Assembly (NCBI GenBank): GCA_017449495.1
Contig: JAFTFO010000033.1
Span: forward strand, 1-64,000
Direction of reading: 5' to 3'
DNA: 64,000 bases
Source of the DNA: Prevotella sp.
Lineage (GTDB): Bacteria; Bacteroidota; Bacteroidia; Bacteroidales; Bacteroidaceae
The notes below the pieces were generated by a model. The model did no database searches. It had not been told where the DNA came from and saw only the letters and a program-made list of their open reading frames with translations. Below, piece after piece: positions 32,685 through 40,657 of the stretch. Numbering within the stretch: the first letter of the stretch is position 1; each line of letters opens with the position of its first letter. The translations under genes were made by a program, and so were the position numbers.

Positions 32685-33578
32685 ATGAACAACAAGCAAC
32701 TTATACTAACGATCACAGGTTCCGATGGCACGGGTGGCTCTGGTGTACAGGCCGATATACGCTGTATCAGCGAACTGGGTGGACTGGCCTCGTCTGCCAT
32801 TACTTCGATTACCGTACAGAATACGTTGGGTATTCAAGAGTTCTATGACTTGCCCGCCTCTATTGTCCGTGATGAGATCGAGACCATCCTCAATGACTTG
32901 CAGCCGCAAGTGGTCAAGGTGGGTCTGCTCAGACGTATTGATGTAGTAAAGGTTGTCGCAGAACTGATGCGGAAATACCGTCCCAAATATATTATCTATG
33001 CGCCTGTGCTCAAGTCTGCCAGAGGTGACTTGCTCGTCGAGCCTCAGGTGTATAAGGCCATTCAGGAATGGCTCATTCCGCTCTGCACGATCGTTCTCGA
33101 ACCGTCTGATTTGCCTACAAGTGTCAGGAAGCATGGTCATGCGAACCAGTTGTCAGCGGCTTTGGCTTTTTATCTCGGTAGTGGCGAGAATGTCAACGAA
33201 GCCATGCTCCATGCCCGCAGTTATCTGAATCTGTTTCCGAAAGGATATACAGAAGACAGCAGCAGGAGTGGTGAACTCTATAACCTCTTCCTCGATGCCA
33301 TCGACCGATTCCATCGTCATTACAGCGATGTCGCCTTCTATGCAGAACAACTATGCGTGAGTTCGCGCTATCTGGGACAGGTTACACGTTGTATTGCCAA
33401 TCGTTCGCCTAAGTCGATGATTGACGAACGGATTACGGAGGAAATCACCCAAATGCTCATCAGTACCAACAAGCCTCTCAAGGAGATTGCCCTTCTCTTC
33501 GGATTCTCCTCGCAAGCCCATCTGTCACGCTATTATAAGAAACAGAAGGGTAAGACCCCCAGCGAAATGAGAAGGTAA
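32685..33578 (+). CDS. ThiD/PdxK-like pseudokinase fused to AraC-type DNA-binding domain
   Basis: This is a 297-residue fusion. Residues 6-160 follow the ThiD/PdxK ribokinase-fold pattern: TGSDGTGGSGVQADI, SSAITSITVQNT.G and PQVVKVGLL. The usual substrate-side DPVM becomes APVL (106-109), and the late catalytic GTGC/GTGD loop becomes HGHANQLSAAL (150-160). About 60 residues before that loop are missing. A linker leads to an AraC/XylS-type double HTH (~205-297) with KEIALLFGFSSQAHLSRYYKKQKGKTPSEMR. The protein sits just upstream of, and in the same direction as, pdxS-pdxT. I infer a transcription regulator whose kinase fold senses a B6 vitamer or hydroxymethylpyrimidine, analogous in role but not in structure to MocR-type PdxR. 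Confidence 0.85.
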   Translation: MNNKQLILTITGSDGTGGSGVQADIRCISELGGLASSAITSITVQNTLGIQEFYDLPASIVRDEIETILNDLQPQVVKVGLLRRIDVVKVVAELMRKYRPKYIIYAPVLKSARGDLLVEPQVYKAIQEWLIPLCTIVLEPSDLPTSVRKHGHANQLSAALAFYLGSGENVNEAMLHARSYLNLFPKGYTEDSSRSGELYNLFLDAIDRFHRHYSDVAFYAEQLCVSSRYLGQVTRCIANRSPKSMIDERITEEITQMLISTNKPLKEIALLFGFSSQAHLSRYYKKQKGKTPSEMRR

Positions 33579-33651
33579 CAAAGAATTTACCCATATTGAG
33601 TTTACGTTTATCAGAACGGGAACCTTGTCATGTTTTGTCCATAATTTGTTG

Positions 33652-33659
33652 TTACTTTG
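33652..33659 (+). promoter_or_regulatory. -7 box of pdxST
   Basis: TTACTTTG followed by CAGCC, 33 bases before the pdxS ATG. It deviates at one base from TAnnTTTG, which would fit a promoter that needs an activator. Confidence 0.55.
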
Positions 33660-33691
33660 CAGCCGTTTTAATCAATTAAACGACAAGAAAA

Positions 33692-34570
33692 ATGGAAACA
33701 AACACAAGACAAGACTTAAACCGCCAACTGGCTCAGATGCTGAAGGGCGGAGTGATTATGGACGTGACAACCCCTGAGCAGGCCCGCATTGCCGAAGCGG
33801 CAGGTGCCTGTGCTGTAATGGCGCTTGAAAGAATACCTGCTGATATCCGTGCGGCTGGAGGCGTTTCAAGAATGAGTGACCCCAAGATGATCCGAGGAAT
33901 TCAGGATGCCGTCACCATCCCTGTGATGGCCAAGTGCCGTATCGGCCATATTGCTGAGGCTCAGATATTGCAGGCTATCGAGATTGACTATATTGATGAG
34001 AGTGAAGTGTTGAGTCCTGCCGACAATATCTACCATATCGACAAGACGCAGTTCGATGTTCCCTTCGTGTGTGGTGCCAAGAACTTAGGCGAGGCCCTGC
34101 GACGTATTGCCGAGGGCGCCACGATGATACGTACAAAGGGGGAACCGGGCACAGGCGACGTGGTACAGGCCGTCAGCCACATGCGACAGATGCAGAGTGA
34201 AATACGACGGTTAATATCCATGAGTAAGGATGAACTCTTTGAAGCAGCCAAACAGTTGCAGGCCCCCTACGAACTGGTGCTATTTGTGCATGAGAATGGC
34301 AAGCTGCCTGTGGTCAATTTCGCTGCTGGTGGTGTGGCTACTCCTGCCGATGCTGCCCTGATGATGCAGTTAGGTGCCGAGGGCGTGTTTGTGGGCAGCG
34401 GCATCTTTAAGAGTGGCAATCCTGCCAAACGTGCTGCTGCTATTGTACAAGCTGTCACCAATTATAATGATGCCAAATTGTTGGCAGAACTCTCGGAAGA
34501 CTTGGGTGAGGCCATGGTTGGCATCAACGAGCAGGAAATAGAGCTTTTAATGGCTGAACGTGGGAAATAA
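33692..34570 (+). CDS. pdxS: Pyridoxal 5'-phosphate synthase subunit PdxS
   Basis: This is the 292-residue synthase of the DXP-independent B6 pathway, making PLP from ribose 5-phosphate, glyceraldehyde 3-phosphate and ammonia. The catalytic residues fall at the same numbers as in Bacillus PdxS: Asp24 ([11 protein letters not shown]), Lys81 (AKCRIGH) and Lys149 ([10 protein letters not shown]). The ring-forming and [16 protein letters not shown] phosphate loops are intact. It forms a 12-mer with PdxT, encoded 17 bases downstream. Confidence 0.97.
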   Translation: METNTRQDLNRQLAQMLKGGVIMDVTTPEQARIAEAAGACAVMALERIPADIRAAGGVSRMSDPKMIRGIQDAVTIPVMAKCRIGHIAEAQILQAIEIDYIDESEVLSPADNIYHIDKTQFDVPFVCGAKNLGEALRRIAEGATMIRTKGEPGTGDVVQAVSHMRQMQSEIRRLISMSKDELFEAAKQLQAPYELVLFVHENGKLPVVNFAAGGVATPADAALMMQLGAEGVFVGSGIFKSGNPAKRAAAIVQAVTNYNDAKLLAELSEDLGEAMVGINEQEIELLMAERGK

Positions 34571-34587
34571 AGAGTGAAGGCTTTCAA

Positions 34588-35154
34588 ATGAGAATCGCAG
34601 TATTAGCCCTGCAAGGGGCATTCATAGAACATGAACAGCGGTTACGGGAACTCGGAGCAGAGTGTTTCGAGATACGTCAACTCAGCGACTGGCATCAACC
34701 TAAAGATGGTCTTATCCTGCCAGGTGGTGAGAGTACGGTGCAGATGCGCCTGTTCTCACAATTAGGACTTCTGGAGCCCATCAGGGAGGCCATCACGAAA
34801 GGACTGCCAGTCTTTGGTACTTGTGCTGGCATGATCCTGCTTTCCGAAGAGCGTTTAGGTACGATGAGTATCCGTGTGCGCCGCAATGCTTATGGCCGTC
34901 AACTCGGCAGCTTCCATACTACTGGTCATGTCACGGGTATAGGCGATGACGTGCCGATGACCTTCATCCGAGCACCTTACATTGATGCTATCACAGGTGA
35001 CGACTGTCAGTCTCTTGCAGTTGTCGACGGTCATATTGTCGCTGCCCGTCAGGGACATCAGATTGCCACCGCCTTCCACCCAGAACTTGACAATGATTTC
35101 AGATTCCATCAATACTTCTTAGATATCTGCGATCAGCATAGACTTAGAGGCTGA
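34588..35154 (+). CDS. pdxT: Pyridoxal 5'-phosphate synthase glutaminase PdxT
   Basis: This 188-residue class I glutaminase supplies ammonia to PdxS. The GGEST loop (46-50), nucleophile Cys79 (FGTCAGM) and the His-Glu pair in AFHPEL near the C-terminus are present, as are the family's RRNAYGRQ and IRAP segments. Its 3' end overlaps the 3' end of the convergent ABC ATPase gene by 11 bases. Confidence 0.96.
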   Translation: MRIAVLALQGAFIEHEQRLRELGAECFEIRQLSDWHQPKDGLILPGGESTVQMRLFSQLGLLEPIREAITKGLPVFGTCAGMILLSEERLGTMSIRVRRNAYGRQLGSFHTTGHVTGIGDDVPMTFIRAPYIDAITGDDCQSLAVVDGHIVAARQGHQIATAFHPELDNDFRFHQYFLDICDQHRLRG

Positions 35155-35818
35155 CCATCGGCACCACCTGACCGTCGAACAAATTCACAATGCGCTGTGC
35201 ATAGCCTGCATCGCGTTCGGAGTGGGTTACCATCACCACGGTGGTGCCTTCCTGGTTCAGTTGGGTGAGCAGCTGCATCACCTCCAGACCGTTCTTCGAG
35301 TCGAGGTTACCCGTCGGCTCGTCGGCGAGTATCAGTTTGGGATTCATCACCACGGCACGGGCAATGGCGACGCGCTGCTGCTGACCGCCGGAGAGTTGCT
35401 GGGGGAAGTGGTGGGCACGGTGCGAGATAGCCATGCGGCGCAGCACCTCTTCCACTCTCGCCTTGCGCTCTTTCTTAGGCACACCTAAGTAGGTAAGAGG
35501 CAACTCTACATTCTCCTCCACGTTCAGTTCGTCGATGAGGTTGAAACTCTGGAACACAAAACCAATCTGGCCTTTGCGGACCTTTGTGCGCTGACTCTCC
35601 TTGAGTTGTCCCACGTTCTCGCCATCGAGCAGATACGTGCCGCTGGTAGGATTGTCGAGCAAGCCCAGAATATTCAACAAGGTTGACTTACCACAGCCCG
35701 ACGGCCCCATGATGGCCACGAACTCACCTTTCTTCACTTCGAGCGATACACCGCCCAATGCCACGGTCTCTACCTCCTCGGTGCGAAAGACCTTCTGAAT
35801 GTTTTCTAACTTAATCAT
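35144..35818 (-). CDS. MacB/LolD-type ABC transporter ATPase
   Basis: This 224-residue ATPase has Walker A GPSGCGKST, a Q loop FVFQSFNL, signature LSGGQQQR, Walker B LILADEPTGNLD and switch His in VMVTHSE, all canonical. It is a stand-alone transcription unit with the same operator block as three FtsX permease genes and tolC. It is therefore the likely common motor for all three permeases, which lack their own ATPase. The start is 28 bases from the TAACTTTG box at 35846-35853. Confidence 0.93.
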   Translation of the reverse strand: MIKLENIQKVFRTEEVETVALGGVSLEVKKGEFVAIMGPSGCGKSTLLNILGLLDNPTSGTYLLDGENVGQLKESQRTKVRKGQIGFVFQSFNLIDELNVEENVELPLTYLGVPKKERKARVEEVLRRMAISHRAHHFPQQLSGGQQQRVAIARAVVMNPKLILADEPTGNLDSKNGLEVMQLLTQLNQEGTTVVMVTHSERDAGYAQRIVNLFDGQVVPMVSL

Positions 35819-35845
35819 CTCTTACTATTACTTCTTTTTGTGCTG

Positions 35846-35942
35846 CAAAGTTACGGCAGAAAAACGAATCCGCCAAGGTTTTTACCCTCGGCGGATGCAG
35901 ATTGTCTAAAAATTAGACACTTCAGTGTATGATTCTTAGACA
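35846..35942 (-). promoter_or_regulatory. Regulon site A: ABC ATPase promoter and operators
   Basis: The minus-strand box TAACTTTG is at 35846-35853. Palindrome TGTCTAAAAATTAGACA is at 35903-35919, starting exactly 50 bases past the box. A second, degenerate 17-mer TGTATGATTCTTAGACA lies at 35926-35942 (23 bases start-to-start). Between box and operator is an inverted repeat ATCCGCCAAGG/CCTCGGCGGAT. Sites B-E share this layout. Confidence 0.85.
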
Positions 35943-35958
35943 GTCACTATCGAAACTC

Positions 35959-36028
35959 TTAATGTCTGCTTGCAGTCCCAGTGTGTTAAGGATGGGGAGC
36001 AGTGGAGTCAGTTGATGATAAATCTCAG
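35959..36028 (-). pseudogene. hipB 3' fragment (deletion scar)
   Basis: On the minus strand this reads YHQLTPLLPILNTLGLQADI, matching the C-terminus of the intact HipB-like protein (PQLTTLLTILDTLGLQADI at 40259-40480). DNA identity is about 75-80% and no 5' part survives. The segment ACTATCGAAACTCT directly before it is the same one that precedes hipT at site B, so a hipB-S-T cassette once lay here and was mostly deleted. Confidence 0.8.
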
Positions 36029-36216
36029 TCTAACACAAAAAAAAGACAAAAAGCATCATTTTCCTCATATCTCATTGGTAATAAAATAGTTAACTATATG
36101 ACCCTTTTTAAAAAAAGCATCATAAAGGGTCATAATCCCAGCGCGACAGGTCTTTTGATGGCAGTTTAGATGCTTAAAGACAGGGAGCACCAGGAATAGG
36201 AATCATCTCTGCAAAA

Positions 36217-36393
36217 GCAAAACAATTTGTTTTGGTCTCGTAGAGATGGTCTCCACGACTCTAAAAGATATACTTTTAAGGACCAAAACAAATTGTTTTG
36301 GCTTATGATGGTGTATGATGCTTTTTGGAAAAGGGTCATATAAACTAATAAACTAATATCCAGCAACTTAGCATATAATATGATGCTTTTCTT
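36217..36393. repeat. Palindromic intergenic element, copy E2
   Basis: Two near-palindromes on CAAAACAA/TTGTTTTG begin about 66 bases apart (first ~36216, second 36282), inverted relative to each other, around a CTAAAAGATATACTTTTAAG core. A downstream word TATGATGCTTTT (36314) faces AAAAGGGTCATA (~36330) and recurs at ~36379. The layout equals E1 (19731-19910), but the downstream word is different. Related words also lie left of it at 36096-36135. Confidence 0.75.
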
Positions 36394-36442
36394 AAAATGA
36401 ATGATTTGATAGCCTCAAAAGCGATAGATTTCGCCCGTTAGG

Positions 36443-38815
36443 TTACTCTGTCTTGATGCTTTCAACGGGATTGGTGCGGACGGCCTTGATGATCTGGAGG
36501 CCGACGGATAGGATGGCTACCAGTAGGGCGAAGGCGCAGGTGGCGATGAAGATCCAAGGGCTGAGCGCGATGCGATAACTAAAGTTGGTGAGCCAGTCGC
36601 GCATGATGTACCACGAGAGCGGCACGGCGATGACGAACGACAGTAGCAACGGCGAACAGAAGATGCGTAGCATCAGCACCATCACCTCGCCCGACGTCGA
36701 CCCCATAATCTTGCGGATGCCTATCTCCTTCTGGCGCTGACGGATGAAGAAGAGCGACATGCCCACGTAACCCATCACGGAGATGATGATGGCAATGATG
36801 GTGAAGAGCGTAATGATCTTCAGCGTGTTCTGCTGGTCCTCGAAAGTCTTGGCGATACTCTCTTCCATGTTAGTGACATACCACTCCATTTCTTCCTCGG
36901 AAACACCCAATCCCCTCATCATCTCGACGAAAGCGGCCTTCGCTTGCTTATCGCCATTGGTCTTGACGAGGAAGTTGGGACGTTCCACATGCTCCAGTAA
37001 CCGAATAGCAAAAGACTCTACTCCTTGTAGCACGTTGATGCGATGGAAGTCCTTGATAATGCCATTAAAGGGTACCTTCTCACCCATACCCATAGGCATC
37101 TCACGGGCATCATCTGTCAACTCCAACTTACGCTTGGCCTCCTCATTCAGATAATAACCATCACCTGTATTGCCATAGTCCTTGAGGATTTCCAGTCCAT
37201 AGAGGGCGAAGGCTGTCGAGTCCAAATCAGTCAGAAACAGATTCATCCATTTATCGCCGGGGTTGATACCTATCATCACAGCACCGCCAGTGGCAAAGAG
37301 CGTTCCGCCATACTCACCGATACGCTCTACAAAGGGCATCTTCTCCAACTGATTCCTGATCGTCTGACTCTTTCCCTCTGGCGAATTAACACGTGTATCA
37401 ATATAGTAGAGGTTCTTGGTATTGTAGCCTAACGGCGCATGAATGAGATGGTTCAGTTGTAGCCAGATGACAAGACTGGCTGTAAGCATGGTGACCGTGA
37501 TGACATTCTGAATGATAATGAACAGACGACCCAATACCATCTTAGAATGGAAACGGAAGTTACCCTTCACGATGTCGATAGGCTGATAGCGGGAGATATG
37601 CCATGAGGGCAGGATGCCTGAGACGAAACCTACTAATAGGATGAAGCCAAGACAGACACTCACGCTACCTATATTGATATCATCCACCAATGCTATCTTC
37701 CCCTTGAACAGGTTGGCGGCATCTTGCTGAAAACAGAGCGCCAAGACCAGTCCGATAGCAAAAGATACGGCCACCATCAATGTTGACTCGGCAATCAGTT
37801 TCAGAGATATCCTACGCTGACTGCTGCCAAACAGACGGCGTGTAGCCATCTCTTTGGCGCGGAAGCCTGTATTGGCTACTGTCAGATTGATATAGTTGCT
37901 GATGGCAAAGAAAAGGATGGCCAGCACGGCAGCCAGCATGATGCGGAGTCGCGTCTTGTCGCCTTTCAACAGTCCCTGTCCGTTGTTCTGAGGCGCAAAC
38001 ATCATATCTTTAAGAGGTGTTATGCTCACCTTATAGTCTCCAAAGACAGGAGGGAAATTCTTGGCTATATAATCCTCGATGGTTTTCCTCTTGCTGTCAA
38101 GCGTCATACCAGGCCGAAGCATGAAAAACCCTTTGCAGGCACCAGAAGAACCAAATGCGTATGAGTAATTGACGAACTTGGATCCCGCCATCTGTGGATA
38201 ACGCTCCATGCTGGCAATAATCTGCGTCTCATTCGGCAGGGCGGTATAGTCGAGATTTTTGGCTACCGCACTGACAGTATATACCAAGGTGCTGTCGTAA
38301 TTGTCAGATCCCAGCGTTTTCTCTCCTATAATCTGCAAGGACTCACCGATAGGATCCTTATCGCCAAAGAGCCGTTTAGCCAATCGCTCCGTGATGACAC
38401 ATTTGTCTGGGGCATCTAAAGCCGTCAGACGGTCACCCGCCTCCAACTCGAAGTCGAAGAACTGGAAGAATGTCGAGTCCACCAGTAGGATAGTACCATT
38501 CTCTTTGTTGGTATCGTCATTTACCTCCTGCTGATGATATCTTATTTTCCCCTTTTGACTCATCACACAGCACTTCTGCTCAATCTCAGGACACATATCC
38601 TTTATCTGCGCGGCAGCCTCGGGCCATAAAGCAAAAGTCTCCTGACTGCCCACCAGACAGATGCGGTCGGCATTCTTGTGCCACGTGTCTATGCTGTATT
38701 GCCGCCAGGCATAGTCGCCCATCAGGATGATGAACATCAGCGATACCACCAGGCCTGCTATATTAATAAAGGTATAAGCCTTGTTGCGCGACAGGAATTT
38801 CAGATAACTCTTCAT
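36443..38815 (-). CDS. MacB-type double-FtsX ABC permease (paralogue 1)
   Basis: This 790-residue permease has one N-terminal TM (12-38), a periplasmic MacB_PCD-like domain (~45-270) and a first FtsX block (~288-415, three TMs, with FRAKEMATRRLFGSS). A fifth TM (~428-455), a second periplasmic region and a C-terminal FtsX block (~670-780, with RQKEIGIRKIMGSTSGEV) follow. It is very similar to paralogue 3 (44437-46806), nearly identical over the last ~130 residues. Such permeases pair with a LolD/MacB-like ATPase and HlyD/TolC for efflux of peptides, lipids or lipoproteins. It has its own regulon site B. Confidence 0.92.
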   Translation of the reverse strand: MKSYLKFLSRNKAYTFINIAGLVVSLMFIILMGDYAWRQYSIDTWHKNADRICLVGSQETFALWPEAAAQIKDMCPEIEQKCCVMSQKGKIRYHQQEVNDDTNKENGTILLVDSTFFQFFDFELEAGDRLTALDAPDKCVITERLAKRLFGDKDPIGESLQIIGEKTLGSDNYDSTLVYTVSAVAKNLDYTALPNETQIIASMERYPQMAGSKFVNYSYAFGSSGACKGFFMLRPGMTLDSKRKTIEDYIAKNFPPVFGDYKVSITPLKDMMFAPQNNGQGLLKGDKTRLRIMLAAVLAILFFAISNYINLTVANTGFRAKEMATRRLFGSSQRRISLKLIAESTLMVAVSFAIGLVLALCFQQDAANLFKGKIALVDDINIGSVSVCLGFILLVGFVSGILPSWHISRYQPIDIVKGNFRFHSKMVLGRLFIIIQNVITVTMLTASLVIWLQLNHLIHAPLGYNTKNLYYIDTRVNSPEGKSQTIRNQLEKMPFVERIGEYGGTLFATGGAVMIGINPGDKWMNLFLTDLDSTAFALYGLEILKDYGNTGDGYYLNEEAKRKLELTDDAREMPMGMGEKVPFNGIIKDFHRINVLQGVESFAIRLLEHVERPNFLVKTNGDKQAKAAFVEMMRGLGVSEEEMEWYVTNMEESIAKTFEDQQNTLKIITLFTIIAIIISVMGYVGMSLFFIRQRQKEIGIRKIMGSTSGEVMVLMLRIFCSPLLLSFVIAVPLSWYIMRDWLTNFSYRIALSPWIFIATCAFALLVAILSVGLQIIKAVRTNPVESIKTE

Positions 38816-38837
38816 ATTTCATTCATTTTTTCTGCTG

Positions 38838-38934
38838 CAAAAGTACAACAATAAAGCAAATCCGCCAAGGCTTTTGGCCTCGGCGGATGCAGATTGTCTA
38901 AAAATTAGACACCTCAGCGTATGATTATTAGACA
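38838..38934 (-). promoter_or_regulatory. Regulon site B: FtsX paralogue 1 promoter and operators
   Basis: The minus-strand box TACTTTTG is at 38838-38845. TGTCTAAAAATTAGACA is at 38895-38911, 50 bases past the box, and the second site CGTATGATTATTAGACA at 38918-38934. The ATCCGCCAAGG/CCTCGGCGGAT inverted repeat lies between. Confidence 0.85.
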
Positions 38935-38956
38935 ATAACTATCGAAACTCTGATTA

Positions 38957-39961
38957 TCAGACGGCTAATGTACTCCTTCTGTATCGGTATGACAGCCAAT
39001 AGCTGCGCTTTAAGGTGTCAGAGAGGAAGGAACGGTCTATCAGTTCTTTTGCTAAAGGTAATTCTGCTGCAAAAGCATCAAGTTCCCGCTTGATTAATCG
39101 TGGAGCCAGACCTATACGACGACCGAATTCCTCAAAGTCTTTTCGGCTGACTGTCCTTGTATCAGACATCTGCATTCCCTCCTTGAAAAGTCCTTTGTCG
39201 AGGGCGAAGATGCGTGGCATGCCTAAATGCAGGCTTGTGTTGATAAGGTCGTAGGCAGGAGCCAGATAATACTCACCGCCACCTCGATTGATAAGCGAGA
39301 AGTTCTTAAGATGGGCATCATCGTTGAGTGTGAGATAATTGAAGACTACGATTCGGAAGAATCTCATGATTTCAACAGGTGCAGCCTTCACGTATCTGCG
39401 GATAATGTCGGCACATTCTTCATAACTAAGGTTATTGTATTTGAAGTCGCTGCCTCCGTTGGCATTGGTCAGTCCTGCCAAGGATGCAAAATCTTCTTGG
39501 CTGTACTTCCGTCCGTCAGGACCGACATCAAATCTGCGACAGATGTAGGCCGCTTCCCCATCACGGAAAAAACAAAGACCGTTAGCCGCTGTTTCAATAT
39601 GATAGACTTGCGAGGCCAACTGCATGGTCAGGTGCTCGTTGGCAGGACAATACTTCCGTTCGAAAAGAGCGTATGATGAAGGAGCAGGCTTTAAGATATA
39701 GGTACCACGTTCATCCTGTGCGGGCTTCACCAACTGGTTGTTTGAATTGACAATAAGACTGGCTTTGGGTTGTACGCCAGAGAGCGATATACGTCCTACA
39801 TTTTTCAGAAATGTCTCGCTATCTGCGCTTTCGTTATTAGGACTGTCGAAGTCCAGAATATGCGATACCGGTCTTCCGTCGAACAGCAGTTTCAAGGCCG
39901 CAGGCGAATAAGTGGAAGAGCCTGTCTGTAGGGTTGAAGGGCATACATTAAGTACTTCCAT
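38957..39961 (-). CDS. HipA/HipT-like serine/threonine kinase toxin
   Basis: This 334-residue protein corresponds to the kinase body of HipA. The P-loop-like segment is ISLSGVQPKASL (58-69), the catalytic loop NDDAHLKN (213-220) and the metal-binding Asp is in PAYDL (Asp238). All needed residues are present. The N-terminal ~100-residue domain of classical HipA is encoded separately by the preceding gene (2-base gap), as in HipBST systems, where HipT phosphorylates an aminoacyl-tRNA synthetase. The Ser in the Gly-rich loop may be the autophosphorylation site. The target here is unknown. Confidence 0.85.
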   Translation of the reverse strand: MEVLNVCPSTLQTGSSTYSPAALKLLFDGRPVSHILDFDSPNNESADSETFLKNVGRISLSGVQPKASLIVNSNNQLVKPAQDERGTYILKPAPSSYALFERKYCPANEHLTMQLASQVYHIETAANGLCFFRDGEAAYICRRFDVGPDGRKYSQEDFASLAGLTNANGGSDFKYNNLSYEECADIIRRYVKAAPVEIMRFFRIVVFNYLTLNDDAHLKNFSLINRGGGEYYLAPAYDLINTSLHLGMPRIFALDKGLFKEGMQMSDTRTVSRKDFEEFGRRIGLAPRLIKRELDAFAAELPLAKELIDRSFLSDTLKRSYWLSYRYRRSTLAV

Positions 39962-39963
39962 AT

Positions 39964-40272
39964 TCAGACGGGTTTTACGGTTACGGCTCCAATGGTGTCA
40001 TGCTGGGCTGTAGCCAACATAATACCGAAATCATCATTCTCATCGATGTGGAGCAACGTCGACTGCACTTGTCGATTAGCTCCCTCAGAAAGCATATTGA
40101 AGAAATAAGGGAAAAGATGGTCTGACCGATAAGGCTCCTGTCTTACAGGCATAGCAATACACACAGGGTCTCCCTGATAGTTCGCGTGGTATGCAAAGAC
40201 ATATTTTCTATCGTCAGTCTCTTGCAAGAGCCCCGCCTCCATGTCATGAACAAAAACCTTACATGCTCTCAT
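39964..40272 (-). CDS. HipS-like protein (HipA N-terminal domain)
   Basis: This 102-residue protein matches the small N-terminal domain of HipA (segments YQGDPVCIAMPVR, FPYFFNMLSEGANRQV, DDFGIMLATAQHDTIGAVTV). In the described HipBST systems this small protein acts as antitoxin to the kinase, with HipB boosting repression and neutralisation. It overlaps hipB by 14 bases and is 2 bases from the kinase gene, with its own stop codon. The split is therefore by separate genes rather than by a frameshift. Confidence 0.8.
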   Translation of the reverse strand: MRACKVFVHDMEAGLLQETDDRKYVFAYHANYQGDPVCIAMPVRQEPYRSDHLFPYFFNMLSEGANRQVQSTLLHIDENDDFGIMLATAQHDTIGAVTVKPV

Positions 40273-40480
40273 ACTCCAATTGCTTCAAGTTAATATCTGC
40301 TTGCAGTCCCAGTGTGTCAAGGATGGTTAGCAACGTAGTTAATTGAGGATTTCCTTCACCGCGTTCTATGGCGACGACCGTATTAACAGCCACACCAGCC
40401 AGATCAGCCAATGTTTGCTGATTGACACCTAACATCTTTCGCCGTTCCCTGATGGTTTCTCCTATCTGTTTCTGGGTCAT
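40259..40480 (-). CDS. HipB-like XRE DNA-binding antitoxin
   Basis: This 73-residue XRE-family HTH protein (IGETIRERRKMLGVNQQTLADLAGVAVNTVVAIERGEGNPQL) has length and context of HipB. It should repress the hipB-S-T operon. Two near-palindromic sites of the form TCTCAAnATATTGCGA flank the -7 box. A second HipB-like C-terminus survives as a fragment at 35959-36028. Confidence 0.85.
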   Translation of the reverse strand: MTQKQIGETIRERRKMLGVNQQTLADLAGVAVNTVVAIERGEGNPQLTTLLTILDTLGLQADINLKQLEYESM

Positions 40481-40481
40481 A

Positions 40482-40560
40482 ATCTCAACATATTGCGATT
40501 TTGCGGCAAAGATAAGAAAAAGTTTCTAATCCACCAAGCAAAATCTCAATAAATTGCGAA
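40482..40560 (-). promoter_or_regulatory. hip promoter with two HipB-type operators
   Basis: The minus-strand box TATCTTTG is at 40507-40514. TCTCAACATATTGCGA begins at about 40482 and TCTCAATAAATTGCGA at about 40544; each is a near-perfect inverted repeat (TCnCAA..TTGnGA). They bracket the promoter, as expected for looped autorepression. Confidence 0.6.
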
Positions 40561-40564
40561 TTCT

Positions 40565-40652
40565 GGCGAAATCTACCTCGTTTTTAATAGATTTCGCCCA
40601 AATTCCAGACATTTCGGGCGAAATCTATTGATTTTTGGCTAGATTTCGCCCG
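40565..40652 (-). terminator. Twin GGCGAAATCT hairpins after FtsX paralogue 2
   Basis: Arms 40565-40574/40589-40598 and 40615-40626/40641-40652 form two stems with the same word GGCGAAATCT/AGATTTCGCC. The inner one sits directly after the stop at 40658. One related stem follows paralogue 3 (44397-44430) and a single arm follows paralogue 1. Confidence 0.7.
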
Positions 40653-40657
40653 TTAGG

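Noticed and set aside
38957..40272. A single hipA gene broken by a frameshift
   Set aside because: The two parts are separate clean frames with their own start and stop codons and a 2-base gap, as in HipBST, so I keep them as two genes.
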